Shown: piece by piece, positions 8,423 to 17,210 of the stretch
Layout: every line of letters starts with the position of its first letter
How positions within the stretch are numbered: the first letter of the stretch is position 1
Assembly (NCBI RefSeq): GCF_030160115.1
Contig: NZ_BSNS01000011.1
Location: 1 to 64,000 of the forward strand
Reading direction: 5' to 3'
DNA: 64,000 nt
Source: Devosia nitrariae
GTDB lineage: Bacteria > Pseudomonadota > Alphaproteobacteria > Rhizobiales > Devosiaceae
Notes under the pieces: generated by a model
The model's database searches: none
Seen by the model: only the letters and a program-made list of their open reading frames with translations
What the model was told of the DNA's origin: nothing
Program-made: the position numbers and the translations under genes

Positions 8423-9085
8423 TCAGGTAAGCAGTGGATCGATTTCCGCCGCCAGTTGTTCAAGCGTCTTGTCCCCGGTCAGGGTCTTGCCGTTGACATA
8501 GAAGGTCGGCGTCCCCGTCAGCCCGAATTCGTTCAGCGCCTGTTCGCGCATCGCTTCCATGGCGGTGAACAGTTCCTGATTCGTCAAGGCGGCCTCGAAG
8601 CTTTCCTGGGTAAAGCCGAGCTCCATGGCGATTTTCAGAATGGCGTCGCGCGGCGTTTCCGATGTGGCCCAGGTTTCCATCGTGCGGAAATAGGTCTCGA
8701 TGACGTTGTGGTAGCCGTCGGGGCCGGCCGCATCGGCCAGCATGAATACCGCCGCGTCCAGAACGTTGCGCACGAACGGGCGCAGGATGAACCTGACCTT
8801 GCCGCTATCGATGTATTCGGTCTTGAACGCGGGATAGATGTTGTTGTGGAAGTTGGCGCAGTGCGGGCAGGTGGGCGAAGCGTATTCGATCACCGTCACG
8901 GTTGCGGCCTCGTCGCCGAGAACGTGGTCCTCGATGCCCCCGGCCGGCGCCATCAGCTTGGTCGTGTCGACCATGTCGCCTTCGGCGGCCGCGGCCGGAG
9001 CGATACCGGCAAGGCCAAGGGCCGTGGCTGCGCTGCCGAGGATGAGGGTTTCACGACGGGTGATCTTCACTGGGCTGAACTCCAT
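8423..9085 (-). CDS. DsbA family thioredoxin-fold protein, probably Tat-exported
   Basis: The product is a periplasmic thiol oxidoreductase-like protein. The N-terminus carries a twin-arginine signal (ITRRETLILG followed by an alanine-rich hydrophobic stretch ending near APAAAA), which predicts Tat export. The redox motif CPHC is at residues 73-76 (counting from 9085), and the cis-proline loop is in GLTGTPTFYVNG, so the active-site frame is complete. The start is uncertain: ATG at 9085 (MEFSPVK) has little ribosome site, whereas GTG at 9070 (VKITRR) is preceded by GGAG. It lies between a DUF721 gene and smc, an order I recall from other Hyphomicrobiales. Its client proteins cannot be told from sequence. 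Confidence 0.9.
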   Translation of the reverse strand: MEFSPVKITRRETLILGSAATALGLAGIAPAAAAEGDMVDTTKLMAPAGGIEDHVLGDEAATVTVIEYASPTCPHCANFHNNIYPAFKTEYIDSGKVRFILRPFVRNVLDAAVFMLADAAGPDGYHNVIETYFRTMETWATSETPRDAILKIAMELGFTQESFEAALTNQELFTAMEAMREQALNEFGLTGTPTFYVNGKTLTGDKTLEQLAAEIDPLLT

Positions 9086-9158
9086 TTTTATCGCGGCGAC
9101 ACTACACGTGGCCAAGTTGGCCGCAAGTGGGCGTGCCGATCAAACAGCGGTGAATAGT

Positions 9159-9671
9159 CTATCCTGCTTTTTTATCCGATCTGCTCAGCACCGCATGGCC
9201 GAGAGCCCGAAGCGCGCCGCGCAGATCGTCGTCTTTTATTTGAGCGAGCGCGCCGTCGACTTGCGCCTCTGTCGCCTCGCTCGGCTTGTGCTCCTTATCT
9301 TCCGGAGCGCCTGAACGCGGGCTGAACGGTTCGGCCGAAAGCCGCACCTCGTTGACCAGCAGATAGCCGAAATAGCGGTTGACCGCCGCGGCGATCCGCG
9401 GGCCCTCGTGCGCTGCCGCGAGCGCGTGCCCCGGCGCACAGCGCAGGTAAAGCGTTGCCCCTTCCGCCTTTCTTTCGCCTCGCGGCCAGGCGAGCCGGTC
9501 GGGAAAGGTCGCCGTGTCGAAGGGCGCGGGGGCAATCGATGTCCAGCGATCGAGGATATCGCGGCTGGCAAAACCGCGCTTCTTGAGGATCGGATCGAGC
9601 GTACCCCCCAGCGCCTCGGCAACGCCGACGGCGCGGTTGCGGCGCTTGGGTTCTGCGGCAGGCTTGGACAT
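9159..9671 (-). CDS. DUF721 domain-containing protein (DciA-like)
   Basis: The 170-residue product has the DUF721 core: DPILKKRGFASRDILDRWTSIA near the N-terminus and the following beta strands with LYLRCAPGHALAAAHEGPRIAAAVNRYFGY. DUF721 includes DciA, which loads the replicative helicase in bacteria lacking DnaC. Whether this shorter alphaproteobacterial form does so is not shown by the sequence. The C-terminal part after residue 120 is charged and low in complexity. It is divergent from mutY, and a two-hairpin repeat lies in the 180 bases between them. It is first in the DUF721-dsbA-smc unit. Confidence 0.85.
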   Translation of the reverse strand: MSKPAAEPKRRNRAVGVAEALGGTLDPILKKRGFASRDILDRWTSIAPAPFDTATFPDRLAWPRGERKAEGATLYLRCAPGHALAAAHEGPRIAAAVNRYFGYLLVNEVRLSAEPFSPRSGAPEDKEHKPSEATEAQVDGALAQIKDDDLRGALRALGHAVLSRSDKKAG

Positions 9672-9683
9672 TTGAGGAGCAAT

Positions 9684-9783
9684 AGAGCGTTTTCAGCAAA
9701 AGTGGAAACCACTTTTGCGGTTCGAAAACGCGACAACTCACCTGGAGCTCCCGCTCTGATGCAATCAGAGCGGGAAGGGCGCT
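9684..9783. repeat. two-hairpin intergenic repeat, copy 1
   Basis: Hairpin 1 is GCAAAAGTGG (9696-9705), a 3-base loop and CCACTTTTGC (9709-9718), extended by GCGTTTT (9687-9693) pairing with AAAACGC (9725-9731). Hairpin 2 is an 11-bp perfect stem (9750-9760 with 9764-9774) around the loop GCA. A second copy lies at 14037-14140 with the same plan. It fills the gap between the divergent DUF721 gene and mutY. Confidence 0.9.
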
Positions 9784-9852
9784 GGCACCGGCTCGGGCGC
9801 GGGTGAAGTATCGCGCTTGCAATCGCAGCTCCTATCGCGCTTGTTTTGGCCC

Positions 9853-10908
9853 ATGTTACACCTCTCCGCGCCACACCCCCTCGATTCTGCCGCCGTCCTC
9901 GCTTGGTATGACCGGCATGCCCGCACGCTCCCCTGGCGCACCTCTCCGCAGCAGCGGGCCCAGGGCGCCCGGCCCGATCCCTACAGCGTCTGGCTCTCCG
10001 AAGTCATGCTGCAGCAGACGACCGTGGCGGCGGTGGCCAGATATTTCGCCCGTTTCATTGAGCTCTGGCCGACGGTTGCCGACCTCGCCGCCGCTCCGCT
10101 CGAGGCCGTGCTCGTCGAGTGGGCGGGTCTTGGGTACTATGCGCGCGCCCGCAACCTTCATGCCTGCGCCGTCGCGGTGGTAGACAGGTATGGCGGCGTC
10201 TTCCCCGACAGGGCCGAGGGGCTGCGCACCCTTCCCGGCATCGGCCCCTACACGGCCGCCGCCATCGCCGCCATCTGCCATGACGAGCCGGTCGCCGTAC
10301 TCGACGGCAATGTCGAGCGCGTGCTCGCGCGCTATCATGCGCTGCCCGTGCCGGTGCGCGAGGCCAAGGAAGAACTTCGTTCCAACCTGCGGTGCTCGGT
10401 GCCCGTGCGCGCCGGAGATTTCGCGCAAGCGCTGATGGATCTCGGCGCTACCGTCTGTGCTCCGCGCTCGGCCCTTTGCATGCTTTGTCCGCTGGAGCCG
10501 GGCTGTGCTGGCGTCCGTACTGGCAACCCCACCGGGTATCCGATCAAACCCTCCAAGGCTGACCGTCCGATCCGCTACGGCCACGCCTATGTCATGCGCG
10601 ATGGGGGAGGCGACATTTATCTTCGCACTCGGCCGGACAAGGGCCTGTTGGCCAAAATGACCGAGGTGCCGACTTCCGACTGGACAGCCGCTCTTGTCGA
10701 GCCAAGCTATCCCGCCGCCGGTGACTGGCGTCACCACGGTCAGGTTGTGCACGTCTTCACCCATTTCCGGTTGGAACTGGAAGTCTGGTCGGCCATTGTC
10801 AGCGACACCGCTGCCCTTGCCGACGGCTGGTGGGCCGAACCGCGCGACACCGGTCGGGAGGCGCTGCCGACGCTCTTTCGCAAGGTGCTGGCGTCGGTTG
10901 GTCTTTAG
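9853..10908 (+). CDS. mutY: A/G-specific adenine DNA glycosylase
   Basis: MutY removes adenine paired with 8-oxoguanine and so limits G-to-T mutation. The 351-residue product has the catalytic glutamate in WLSEVMLQQTTV (Glu50), the helix-hairpin-helix LPGIGPYTAAAIAAI, the catalytic aspartate in VAVLDGNVERVL (Asp151), and the [4Fe-4S] set Cys202-X6-Cys209-X2-Cys212-X5-Cys218. The C-terminal Nudix-like lesion-recognition domain is present (VVHVFTHFRLEL). I chose ATG 9853 because homologues start shortly before the LAWYDRHARTLPWR segment; an in-frame upstream ATG at 9817 is less likely. All key residues are intact. Confidence 0.96.
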   Translation: MLHLSAPHPLDSAAVLAWYDRHARTLPWRTSPQQRAQGARPDPYSVWLSEVMLQQTTVAAVARYFARFIELWPTVADLAAAPLEAVLVEWAGLGYYARARNLHACAVAVVDRYGGVFPDRAEGLRTLPGIGPYTAAAIAAICHDEPVAVLDGNVERVLARYHALPVPVREAKEELRSNLRCSVPVRAGDFAQALMDLGATVCAPRSALCMLCPLEPGCAGVRTGNPTGYPIKPSKADRPIRYGHAYVMRDGGGDIYLRTRPDKGLLAKMTEVPTSDWTAALVEPSYPAAGDWRHHGQVVHVFTHFRLELEVWSAIVSDTAALADGWWAEPRDTGREALPTLFRKVLASVGL

Positions 10909-10914
10909 GTCTCC

Positions 10915-10945
10915 AAAGAAAAAGCCGCCGGTTTGCGCCGGCGGC
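10915..10945 (-). terminator. Rho-independent terminator of ccrM
   Basis: An 8-bp stem (GCCGCCGG at 10924-10931, CCGGCGGC at 10938-10945) with a 6-base loop is followed on the minus strand by TTTTTCTTT. It lies 30 bases past the ccrM stop. mutY ends just beyond it on the other strand, but there is no T-run in that direction. Confidence 0.8.
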
Positions 10946-10974
10946 AGTGAGCCTGACTGATTTGGAGGTCGAAA

Positions 10975-12150
<1,176 letters not shown>

Positions 12151-12156
12151 TTAAGG

Positions 12157-12171
12157 TTAAAGCGCAATTAA
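12157..12171. promoter_or_regulatory. CtrA box in the ccrM promoter
   Basis: TTAA (12157-12160), seven bases, TTAA (12168-12171) is a perfect match to the CtrA consensus TTAA-N7-TTAA. It is centred about 55 bases upstream of the ccrM ATG. A second near-match, TTAT-N7-TTAA, lies at 12181-12195, overlapping the rnhB stop, and another TTAA sits at 12151. CtrA activation of ccrM is established in Caulobacter; its use here is inference. Confidence 0.7.
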
Positions 12172-12191
12172 ACCAATAGGTTATCGAAAGG

Positions 12192-12857
12192 TTAAGCGAG
12201 CTGCGCGCTCGTCTCTTCCGCCCGCTTGCGATAGGCTTGCGCCACCGGGGCGAAGTCCTCGCGATGGTGTCGGCAAGGACCATGAAGGGCAAGCGCCGAC
12301 ATGTGCGCGACACTCGAATAGCCCTTGTGGCTGGCAAAGCCGAAGAGCGGCGCATCGCAGTCCATGATCCGGCACATGCGATCGCGCGTAACCTTGGCGA
12401 CGATCGATGCGGCCGCGATCGAGACGCTGCGCCCGTCGCCACCGATCAGCGCCAGTCCCTCGCAGGGCAGGCCCATCGGCACGTCGCGCCCGTCGACCAG
12501 CACCCGGTCCGGAATGATTGAGAGGCCGGTCACGGCCCTGCGCATCGCCCAGAGCGTTGCTCCCAGGATATTACGCGCGGCGATGATCGTCGGTGGCGCC
12601 ACCGCAATCGAGACATGGGCGGTCGCGACGATCTGTTCGAACAGCTCCTCGCGCCGCGCCTCGGTCAGCTTCTTGGAATCGTCGAGCCCCTCCGGGATGC
12701 GCGTCGCGTCGAGCACCACCGCCGAGACCACGACGGGGCCGGCCAACGGTCCGCGACCCGCCTCGTCCACTCCGGCGACGATTCGCGCGCCACGCGCCTT
12801 GGCGGCCAGTTCATGGGAATAATCGGGGCCGGTGGCCTCGAGCGATTCGATCAGCAT
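12192..12857 (-). CDS. rnhB: ribonuclease HII
   Basis: RNase HII cuts RNA in RNA-DNA hybrids and removes single ribonucleotides from DNA. The motifs are complete: VAGVDEAGRGPLAGPV with the first two acidic residues, LDDSKKL, the LVDGRDVP strand, SIVAKVTRDRM, and FASHKGYSS. About 221 residues is normal for the family. The start is not certain: ATG 12857 (MLIESLEATG) has no good ribosome site, while an in-frame TTG at 12872 follows GGGGAG at a good distance. It lies directly upstream of the ccrM promoter on the same strand. Confidence 0.95.
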   Translation of the reverse strand: MLIESLEATGPDYSHELAAKARGARIVAGVDEAGRGPLAGPVVVSAVVLDATRIPEGLDDSKKLTEARREELFEQIVATAHVSIAVAPPTIIAARNILGATLWAMRRAVTGLSIIPDRVLVDGRDVPMGLPCEGLALIGGDGRSVSIAAASIVAKVTRDRMCRIMDCDAPLFGFASHKGYSSVAHMSALALHGPCRHHREDFAPVAQAYRKRAEETSAQLA

Positions 12858-12937
12858 GCACAAAGCATGCAATCAGGCTCCCCGTGCGGCAAGTCCTCAT
12901 ATAGGCTTTGCCCCGATTGTCAGCACGCGATGATTTC

Positions 12938-13555
12938 ATGAACCGCAGCGCACCGCTTATTTGCATACTGGCAGCCGCCGTCACCGCGCTGTTCGCGTCG
13001 CCCGCGGTGGGCGAGCCCTTCCACCATCCCTTCGGCGAATGGCGCGAATACAATCGTGATTGGCTGGCCGTCTGTCCGGACGAGATCAAGGAGGACGAGG
13101 CTGACGCGGACTACTACTACGTATCCTGCTTTGCTTCGGCCGCTACCGGCGCGCTCAATGATGGCGGCCAGTCCCTGTACAAGCTGACTCTGATCCTCAA
13201 CCGGCTTGACGGCGAACTCGACGTCGCCTTTTCCGACCAGGCGAACGACGGCGCCAGCTTCGACCGCTCGCGTCCCCTGCGCATCCGCTTCGGCAGCGAT
13301 GAACCCATGTTCTTCTCCTACGGTGTCGATCTCGAAACGCGCTACACGACGGTCAACCAGTACTTCGTCTCCGACCCCCAAAAACGCGACGCCCTTGTCG
13401 AGGCGATGAAGGCCAAGGCATCGGCCACCCTCACTATCCCCGTTGCCGGCGGCGCGCCCGACGCCACCACCGAAATCCGGCTCTCGATGCAGGGGGTACT
13501 GGCTTCGCTCGACTTCATGAACGCCTATGCGCGTCGGGTCGAGGACTACAACTAG
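12938..13555 (+). CDS. secreted hypothetical protein
   Basis: The 205-residue product begins with a clear Sec signal peptide (MNRSAPLICILAAAVTALFASPAVG, cleavage probably after AVG or VGE). The mature part opens with HHPFGEWREYNRDWLAVC, which faintly recalls the start of invasion-associated locus B proteins, where a tryptophan and cysteine follow the signal. Two cysteines (in AVCPDE and VSCFAS) could form a disulfide. I do not recognise the family with confidence and assign no function. The start at 12938 is chosen because it directly opens the signal peptide. The stop overlaps the left edge of an 80-bp palindrome. Confidence 0.75.
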   Translation: MNRSAPLICILAAAVTALFASPAVGEPFHHPFGEWREYNRDWLAVCPDEIKEDEADADYYYVSCFASAATGALNDGGQSLYKLTLILNRLDGELDVAFSDQANDGASFDRSRPLRIRFGSDEPMFFSYGVDLETRYTTVNQYFVSDPQKRDALVEAMKAKASATLTIPVAGGAPDATTEIRLSMQGVLASLDFMNAYARRVEDYN

Positions 13556-13633
13556 GGTGTGCCGATATTCAGGTGATGCCGGTCTGCAAATGGCCATTTT
13601 CGCCTCGGCCTGACCTGAATCTCAACACACCCT
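13554..13633. repeat. 80-bp symmetrical palindrome between convergent genes
   Basis: The two 40-base arms match as inverted repeats at 30 of 40 positions with no gaps. Three blocks are perfect: AGGGTGTG/CACACCCT at the outer ends, ATTCAGGT/ACCTGAAT in the middle, and AAATGGCCATTT at the centre. It spans most of the gap between the secreted protein gene (ends 13555) and the DUF4180 gene (ends 13649 on the other strand). It could act as a two-way transcription stop, although no T-run is present. Confidence 0.85.
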
Positions 13634-13648
13634 GAGCGGGATGAGCAG

Positions 13649-14002
13649 CTAGATCGCTGCCTCAACGGCGTCACGGTCCGGCGCAAAGAAGTGGTTGCCA
13701 ACGCGGTTGGTCTCTCCGACAAAATCGCGCAGCGCCGTGCTCTGCGCCACATGCGCGGAAATATCGCCGACAACCATCAGCCGTCTGCCGTAGTTCTGGA
13801 ATTTCTGCATGACTTCGCCGGCAAATCCGGTGCGCAGGTGGAAGAACTCGGCCGGCAGCTGCGATGCGGGCACGACAACGACCGTGGCGTCGGTCGCAAA
13901 GGCCTCGCCGACAAGGTCGGTCACGTCGGAGATGCTCGCCAGCAACGCGCCGTCGGTGGGATATTCGATAACGCGTTGCCCATTGATTTCCCGCACATCC
14001 AT
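13649..14002 (-). CDS. DUF4180 domain-containing protein
   Basis: The 117-residue product matches DUF4180: it starts with a short strand region (REINGQRVIEYPTDG), has the segment LPAEFFHLRTGFAGEVMQKFQNYGRRLMVVGD, and ends with LRDFVGETNRVGNHFFAPD. This plan resembles STAS-like or regulatory domains, but no activity is established. No membrane segment or signal is visible. It is convergent with the secreted protein gene across an 80-bp palindrome, and a two-hairpin repeat lies just upstream of its start. Confidence 0.85.
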   Translation of the reverse strand: MDVREINGQRVIEYPTDGALLASISDVTDLVGEAFATDATVVVVPASQLPAEFFHLRTGFAGEVMQKFQNYGRRLMVVGDISAHVAQSTALRDFVGETNRVGNHFFAPDRDAVEAAI

Positions 14003-14036
14003 TTCAGCCTCCGCGGCACTTCATGCCGCGGTTGCA

Positions 14037-14140
14037 TAGAGCGTTTCAGCAAAAGTGGACACCACTTTTGCGGTTCGAAAGCGCGACTTTCAAACATCTA
14101 GAGCTCACGTTCCGATCCAATCGGAACGTGAAAGCGCTAG
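14037..14140. repeat. two-hairpin intergenic repeat, copy 2
   Basis: It has the same plan as the copy at 9684-9783. Hairpin 1 is GCAAAAGTGG (14049-14058), loop ACA, CCACTTTTGC (14062-14071). Hairpin 2 is an 11-bp perfect stem (14106-14116 with 14120-14130) around the loop CCA. Several stem-2 bases differ from copy 1 on both arms while pairing is kept. Confidence 0.9.
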
Positions 14141-14158
14141 CAGGGCCGGCCGTCATGA

Positions 14159-15307
14159 TCAAAAGAGGCTCAACTGATTGCTCTCGACCGTGGGCGGGGT
14201 GAAAAGGTCCGTACGCAGTGCCCGCATCTTGGTACTCAGCCCATAGCGCTCGCGCGCGATCTCGAAGCGCTGCCGCAACAGTGTCGCATAGGGGCCTTCG
14301 CCGCGCATGCGCGAATGGAAGTTGGGGTCGTTGTCGCGCCCTCCACGCGTGTCGCGGATGAGCGCGAGCACATGCCGCACCCGGTCGGGGAAGTGCCGCA
14401 AAAGCCACTCTCGGAAGATATCTCGTACCTCGTTCGGCAGCCGCACCAAAATCATGCCGGCGCCCATCGCCCCTTGTGCCGCCGCCGCATCGAGGATGCG
14501 CTCGAGCTCCATGTCGTTGATCGCCGGGATCATTGGCGCGGCATTGACCGAGACCGGCACGCCCGCCTCTGCCAGCAGCCGGATCGCCTCCAGCCGCCGC
14601 GCCGGGCTCGAGGCGCGCGGCTCCATCTTGCGGCTGAGCTTGTGATCCATCGACGTCACGGACATCGTCACTGCCACCAGCCCCAGTCGCGCCATCTCGG
14701 TCAGGATATCGAGGTCACGCACGATCAGAGCCGATTTGGTGGTGATCAGCGCCGGGTGTCGTGTTTCCAGCAGCACTTCGAGGATCTGCCGGGTCAGCTT
14801 GTGCTGGCGCTCGGCGGGCTGGTAGGGGTCCGTGTTGGTCCCCATGGCGATCGGTCGGCAGCGATAACTCTTGGCCGCCAACTCCGCCCGCAGCGCCTCG
14901 ACCGCATTGGTCTTGACATAGATGTCGCGTTCGAACTCGACGCCCGCCGAATGGCCGAGATAGGTGTGGGTAGGCCGGGCGAAGCAGTAGGAGCACCCGT
15001 GCTCGCAGCCGCGATAGGCGTTGATCGAGCGGTCGAACCCGACGTCCGGGCTGTCGTTGCGGGTGATGATGGTGCGTGCCCGCTCGATGTGTTCGACAGT
15101 CTCGAACATGGGCAGCGCCTCGGGCATGTCCCAGCCATCGTCGAACCCTTCACGCGCATGCTTCTCGAACCGCCCGGTGGTATTGGACTGCGCACCCCGC
15201 CCGCGGATGCGCTGCGGGTCGACGAGCTCCCGCCACGCGAGGTCCGCATCGCGGCTGCGGCTCAGCTTTTCGAGCGTCTCGAAAGACGGTGCCTGATAGA
15301 GCGCCAT
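14159..15307 (-). CDS. PA0069 family radical SAM protein
   Basis: The 382-residue product carries the radical-SAM cluster motif CEHGCSYC (Cys101, Cys105, Cys108), which binds a [4Fe-4S] cluster and SAM. Around it are the segments typical of the PA0069/SplB-like group: SINAYRGCEHG, GTNTDPYQPAE, and the C-terminal DPNFHSRMRGEGPYATLLRQRFE. The exact substrate of the PA0069 family is not known; similarity to spore photoproduct lyase suggests a nucleic-acid substrate, which is inference. The N-terminal 90 residues include RIRGRGAQSN, which marks this family. It ends with VESNQLSLF, a common ending. It appears to be transcribed alone. Confidence 0.93.
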   Translation of the reverse strand: MALYQAPSFETLEKLSRSRDADLAWRELVDPQRIRGRGAQSNTTGRFEKHAREGFDDGWDMPEALPMFETVEHIERARTIITRNDSPDVGFDRSINAYRGCEHGCSYCFARPTHTYLGHSAGVEFERDIYVKTNAVEALRAELAAKSYRCRPIAMGTNTDPYQPAERQHKLTRQILEVLLETRHPALITTKSALIVRDLDILTEMARLGLVAVTMSVTSMDHKLSRKMEPRASSPARRLEAIRLLAEAGVPVSVNAAPMIPAINDMELERILDAAAAQGAMGAGMILVRLPNEVRDIFREWLLRHFPDRVRHVLALIRDTRGGRDNDPNFHSRMRGEGPYATLLRQRFEIARERYGLSTKMRALRTDLFTPPTVESNQLSLF

Positions 15308-15412
15308 CGTGTTCTCCTGCCGGTCTTTCCTTCGGCGAATCGCAACGGGTCAACGTCCAGGGAATCTAGCAGTTGCTGGAGAACATAACAAGAACATTGG
15401 TCGCGAGGCGGT

Positions 15413-15769
15413 TCAGCCGCCGGTGTGCGAGAGGACGTTGATCGTCTTGCCGAATGGATCCCGCACGAAGAAGCGGCGAACGCCCCAAGGCTCGTCGGCG
15501 AGCGGATAGACGATCTCATAACCGCCGGAAACGGCACGCTCGTGCACCGATTGCAAGTCGTCGACCTCGATGGAAATGTCGGGTACCGGGGCGCCTGAGC
15601 CGCCTTCACTCATAACGCTCATTTGCGATATTGCGCGCGTGTCCGCCACGAATGTGACGATCCAGCCGAGATCCATTCCCACCTCGAGCCCGAAAAGGTC
15701 GCCGTAGAATGCCCGCGCCGCCGCCATGTCCGTTCCGGCGATGTTGGCGACGATGCGCCTGACCGTCAT
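15413..15769 (-). CDS. VOC family (glyoxalase/bleomycin resistance-like) protein
   Basis: The 118-residue product is one VOC unit made of two beta-alpha-beta-beta-beta modules: MTVRRIVANIAGTDMAAARAF opens the first, and ISIEVDDLQSVHERAV the second. It ends with FFVRDPFGKTINVLSH, the usual VOC ending, where the histidine/glutamate metal ligand is replaced by threonine, so metal binding is unclear. The ATG at 15769 overlaps the stop of the upstream phosphotransferase gene by four bases (ATGA), which supports the start and translational coupling. Its substrate is unknown. Confidence 0.88.
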   Translation of the reverse strand: MTVRRIVANIAGTDMAAARAFYGDLFGLEVGMDLGWIVTFVADTRAISQMSVMSEGGSGAPVPDISIEVDDLQSVHERAVSGGYEIVYPLADEPWGVRRFFVRDPFGKTINVLSHTGG

Positions 15770-16677
15770 CCTCGTTCTCCCGCCTCCGAGGCGATCGCCT
15801 CGCATCGCGCCAGCGCCCAGTCCAGCATCCGCCGGTTTCCTTGGCGCAGCGCGCCCGATGCTTCGCCGAGCCCGATACGCAACTGGTAGCACGTAAGCCG
15901 GCGCACATCTTTCAGAAGTTCCGGCCGGTTCTGGTCGAAGAATCGCGCCTGCTGCTCCATGCAGTCGAGCCACGGGCGCCAGAAGAGGATGTTGGCCAGG
16001 TCGTAGAGCGGATCGCCCACCATCGCCTCCGACCAGTCGATGACGCCGGAGATCCTCGCGTCGTCGACAAGGACATTGTTGGAGCCGAAGTCGCCATGCA
16101 CCAGCGCTCGCGTTTCCGGGCAATGTCCTGCAAGCGCGTGAAGCAGGTCGAAAAGCCGGGCAATCGTCTCCGAAATGTCGCCACTGGCCCGGCTCCAGCC
16201 GTCGGCGCCGGGGTCTGCGATGGCGAGCAGATAGTCGTGCCAGCTGGTATGGCCGCCGCGCCCTTCCGCGTCGAACGGGCCATACCCGCTGACAGCACTG
16301 ACGTCGGTCCGGGCGATGGCGTCCATCACCCGCGCCACCGGCTCCAGCACCGGCTCGAGTTCGCTGCCGTCGAGATCCTGCAGTGTCACGCCCGGCGCAC
16401 GCTCGGAGAGACAGTAGAAGAGGCCGCTATCCAATATGCCGTAGTCGACAACATGCGGGACCGGCAGCTCTTTCGAGCCGAAGTTGCGCGAGGCGAACGC
16501 GTCCTTGGCGTAGCCGTGACCCGTCGGATGCAGGCGCAGGATCAGCTCCTCGCCCGCAACCGTCAGGGCAAAGGCGCGCGATTCTTCACCTTGGGTCATG
16601 GGCTGAAGCACAACGGAGGCGCCCAGCAGCCGCGCCAGCTCGGCTTCCAGAGCAGTCCGGTTGACCGGGGGCCTCAC
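15766..16677 (-). CDS. aminoglycoside phosphotransferase (APH)-family kinase
   Basis: The product is a small-molecule kinase of the APH/choline kinase fold. Visible motifs are the catalytic loop ALVHGDFGSNNVLVDD (Brenner box, with the catalytic aspartate and the asparagine) and the metal-binding GVIDWSEAMVGDPLYDLAN. The N-lobe lysine region is degenerate, as often in this family. I chose GTG 16677 because it overlaps the moaB stop as GTGA; the protein is then 303 residues. It overlaps the VOC gene downstream as well. The substrate is not predictable; resistance to an antibiotic is not implied, since many chromosomal members act on sugars, amines or antibiotics alike. Confidence 0.88.
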   Translation of the reverse strand: MRPPVNRTALEAELARLLGASVVLQPMTQGEESRAFALTVAGEELILRLHPTGHGYAKDAFASRNFGSKELPVPHVVDYGILDSGLFYCLSERAPGVTLQDLDGSELEPVLEPVARVMDAIARTDVSAVSGYGPFDAEGRGGHTSWHDYLLAIADPGADGWSRASGDISETIARLFDLLHALAGHCPETRALVHGDFGSNNVLVDDARISGVIDWSEAMVGDPLYDLANILFWRPWLDCMEQQARFFDQNRPELLKDVRRLTCYQLRIGLGEASGALRQGNRRMLDWALARCEAIASEAGERG

Positions 16678-17210
16678 CGTTCCGCCAGTCGCGGCATCAG
16701 CTCGACGAAGTTGCACGGCATGTGCCGGTAGTCGAGCTGGTGCGTGAGAATGCCCTCCCAGGCATCCCGGCAGGCGCCGCGCGAGCCGGGAAGGCAGAAG
16801 ACGAAGGTCGTGCCGATGAGCCCGGCCGTCGCCCGGCTCTGCAGCGAAGAGGTGCCGACGGTCGTGGCCGAATACTGGTGGAAGAGCACCGAAAAGCCGT
16901 CCATCTGCTTGTCGAACAGCGGCTCGACGGCCTCCGGCGTCACGTCGCGGCCGGAGAACCCGGTGCCGCCGGTGGTCAGCACCACGTCGACGTCAGGATC
17001 GGCCACATAACCCTGCACGGCCTTGCGGATCTGCTGGATGTCGTCGCGCACCACCACCCGGTCCGCACATATGTGCCCGTCGCTTTCCAAAAGCGACTTC
17101 AACAGTGCTCCGCCGGTGTCGGTCTCGAGGGTGCGCGTGTCGGAAACGGCGATCACCGCAATCCTCAGCGGCACGAACGCGCGGTCGGGGCTAAGTGCTG
17201 ACTTGAACAT
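16674..17210 (-). CDS. moaB: molybdenum cofactor biosynthesis protein B (MoaB/Mog)
   Basis: MoaB/Mog-type proteins adenylate molybdopterin before molybdenum insertion. The 178-residue product has the MoCF-binding core: IAVIAVSDTRTLETDTGG, the glycine-rich LTTGGTGFSGRDVTPEA and VFCLPGSRGACRDAWEGIL. These match MoaB closely. The ATG at 17210 (MFKSALSPDR) is chosen since it directly precedes the fold, and the gene then overlaps the end of the upstream MFS gene by 20 bases. It also overlaps the downstream kinase gene, so the four genes form a tight unit. No other molybdopterin gene is in the window. Confidence 0.93.
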   Translation of the reverse strand: MFKSALSPDRAFVPLRIAVIAVSDTRTLETDTGGALLKSLLESDGHICADRVVVRDDIQQIRKAVQGYVADPDVDVVLTTGGTGFSGRDVTPEAVEPLFDKQMDGFSVLFHQYSATTVGTSSLQSRATAGLIGTTFVFCLPGSRGACRDAWEGILTHQLDYRHMPCNFVELMPRLAER

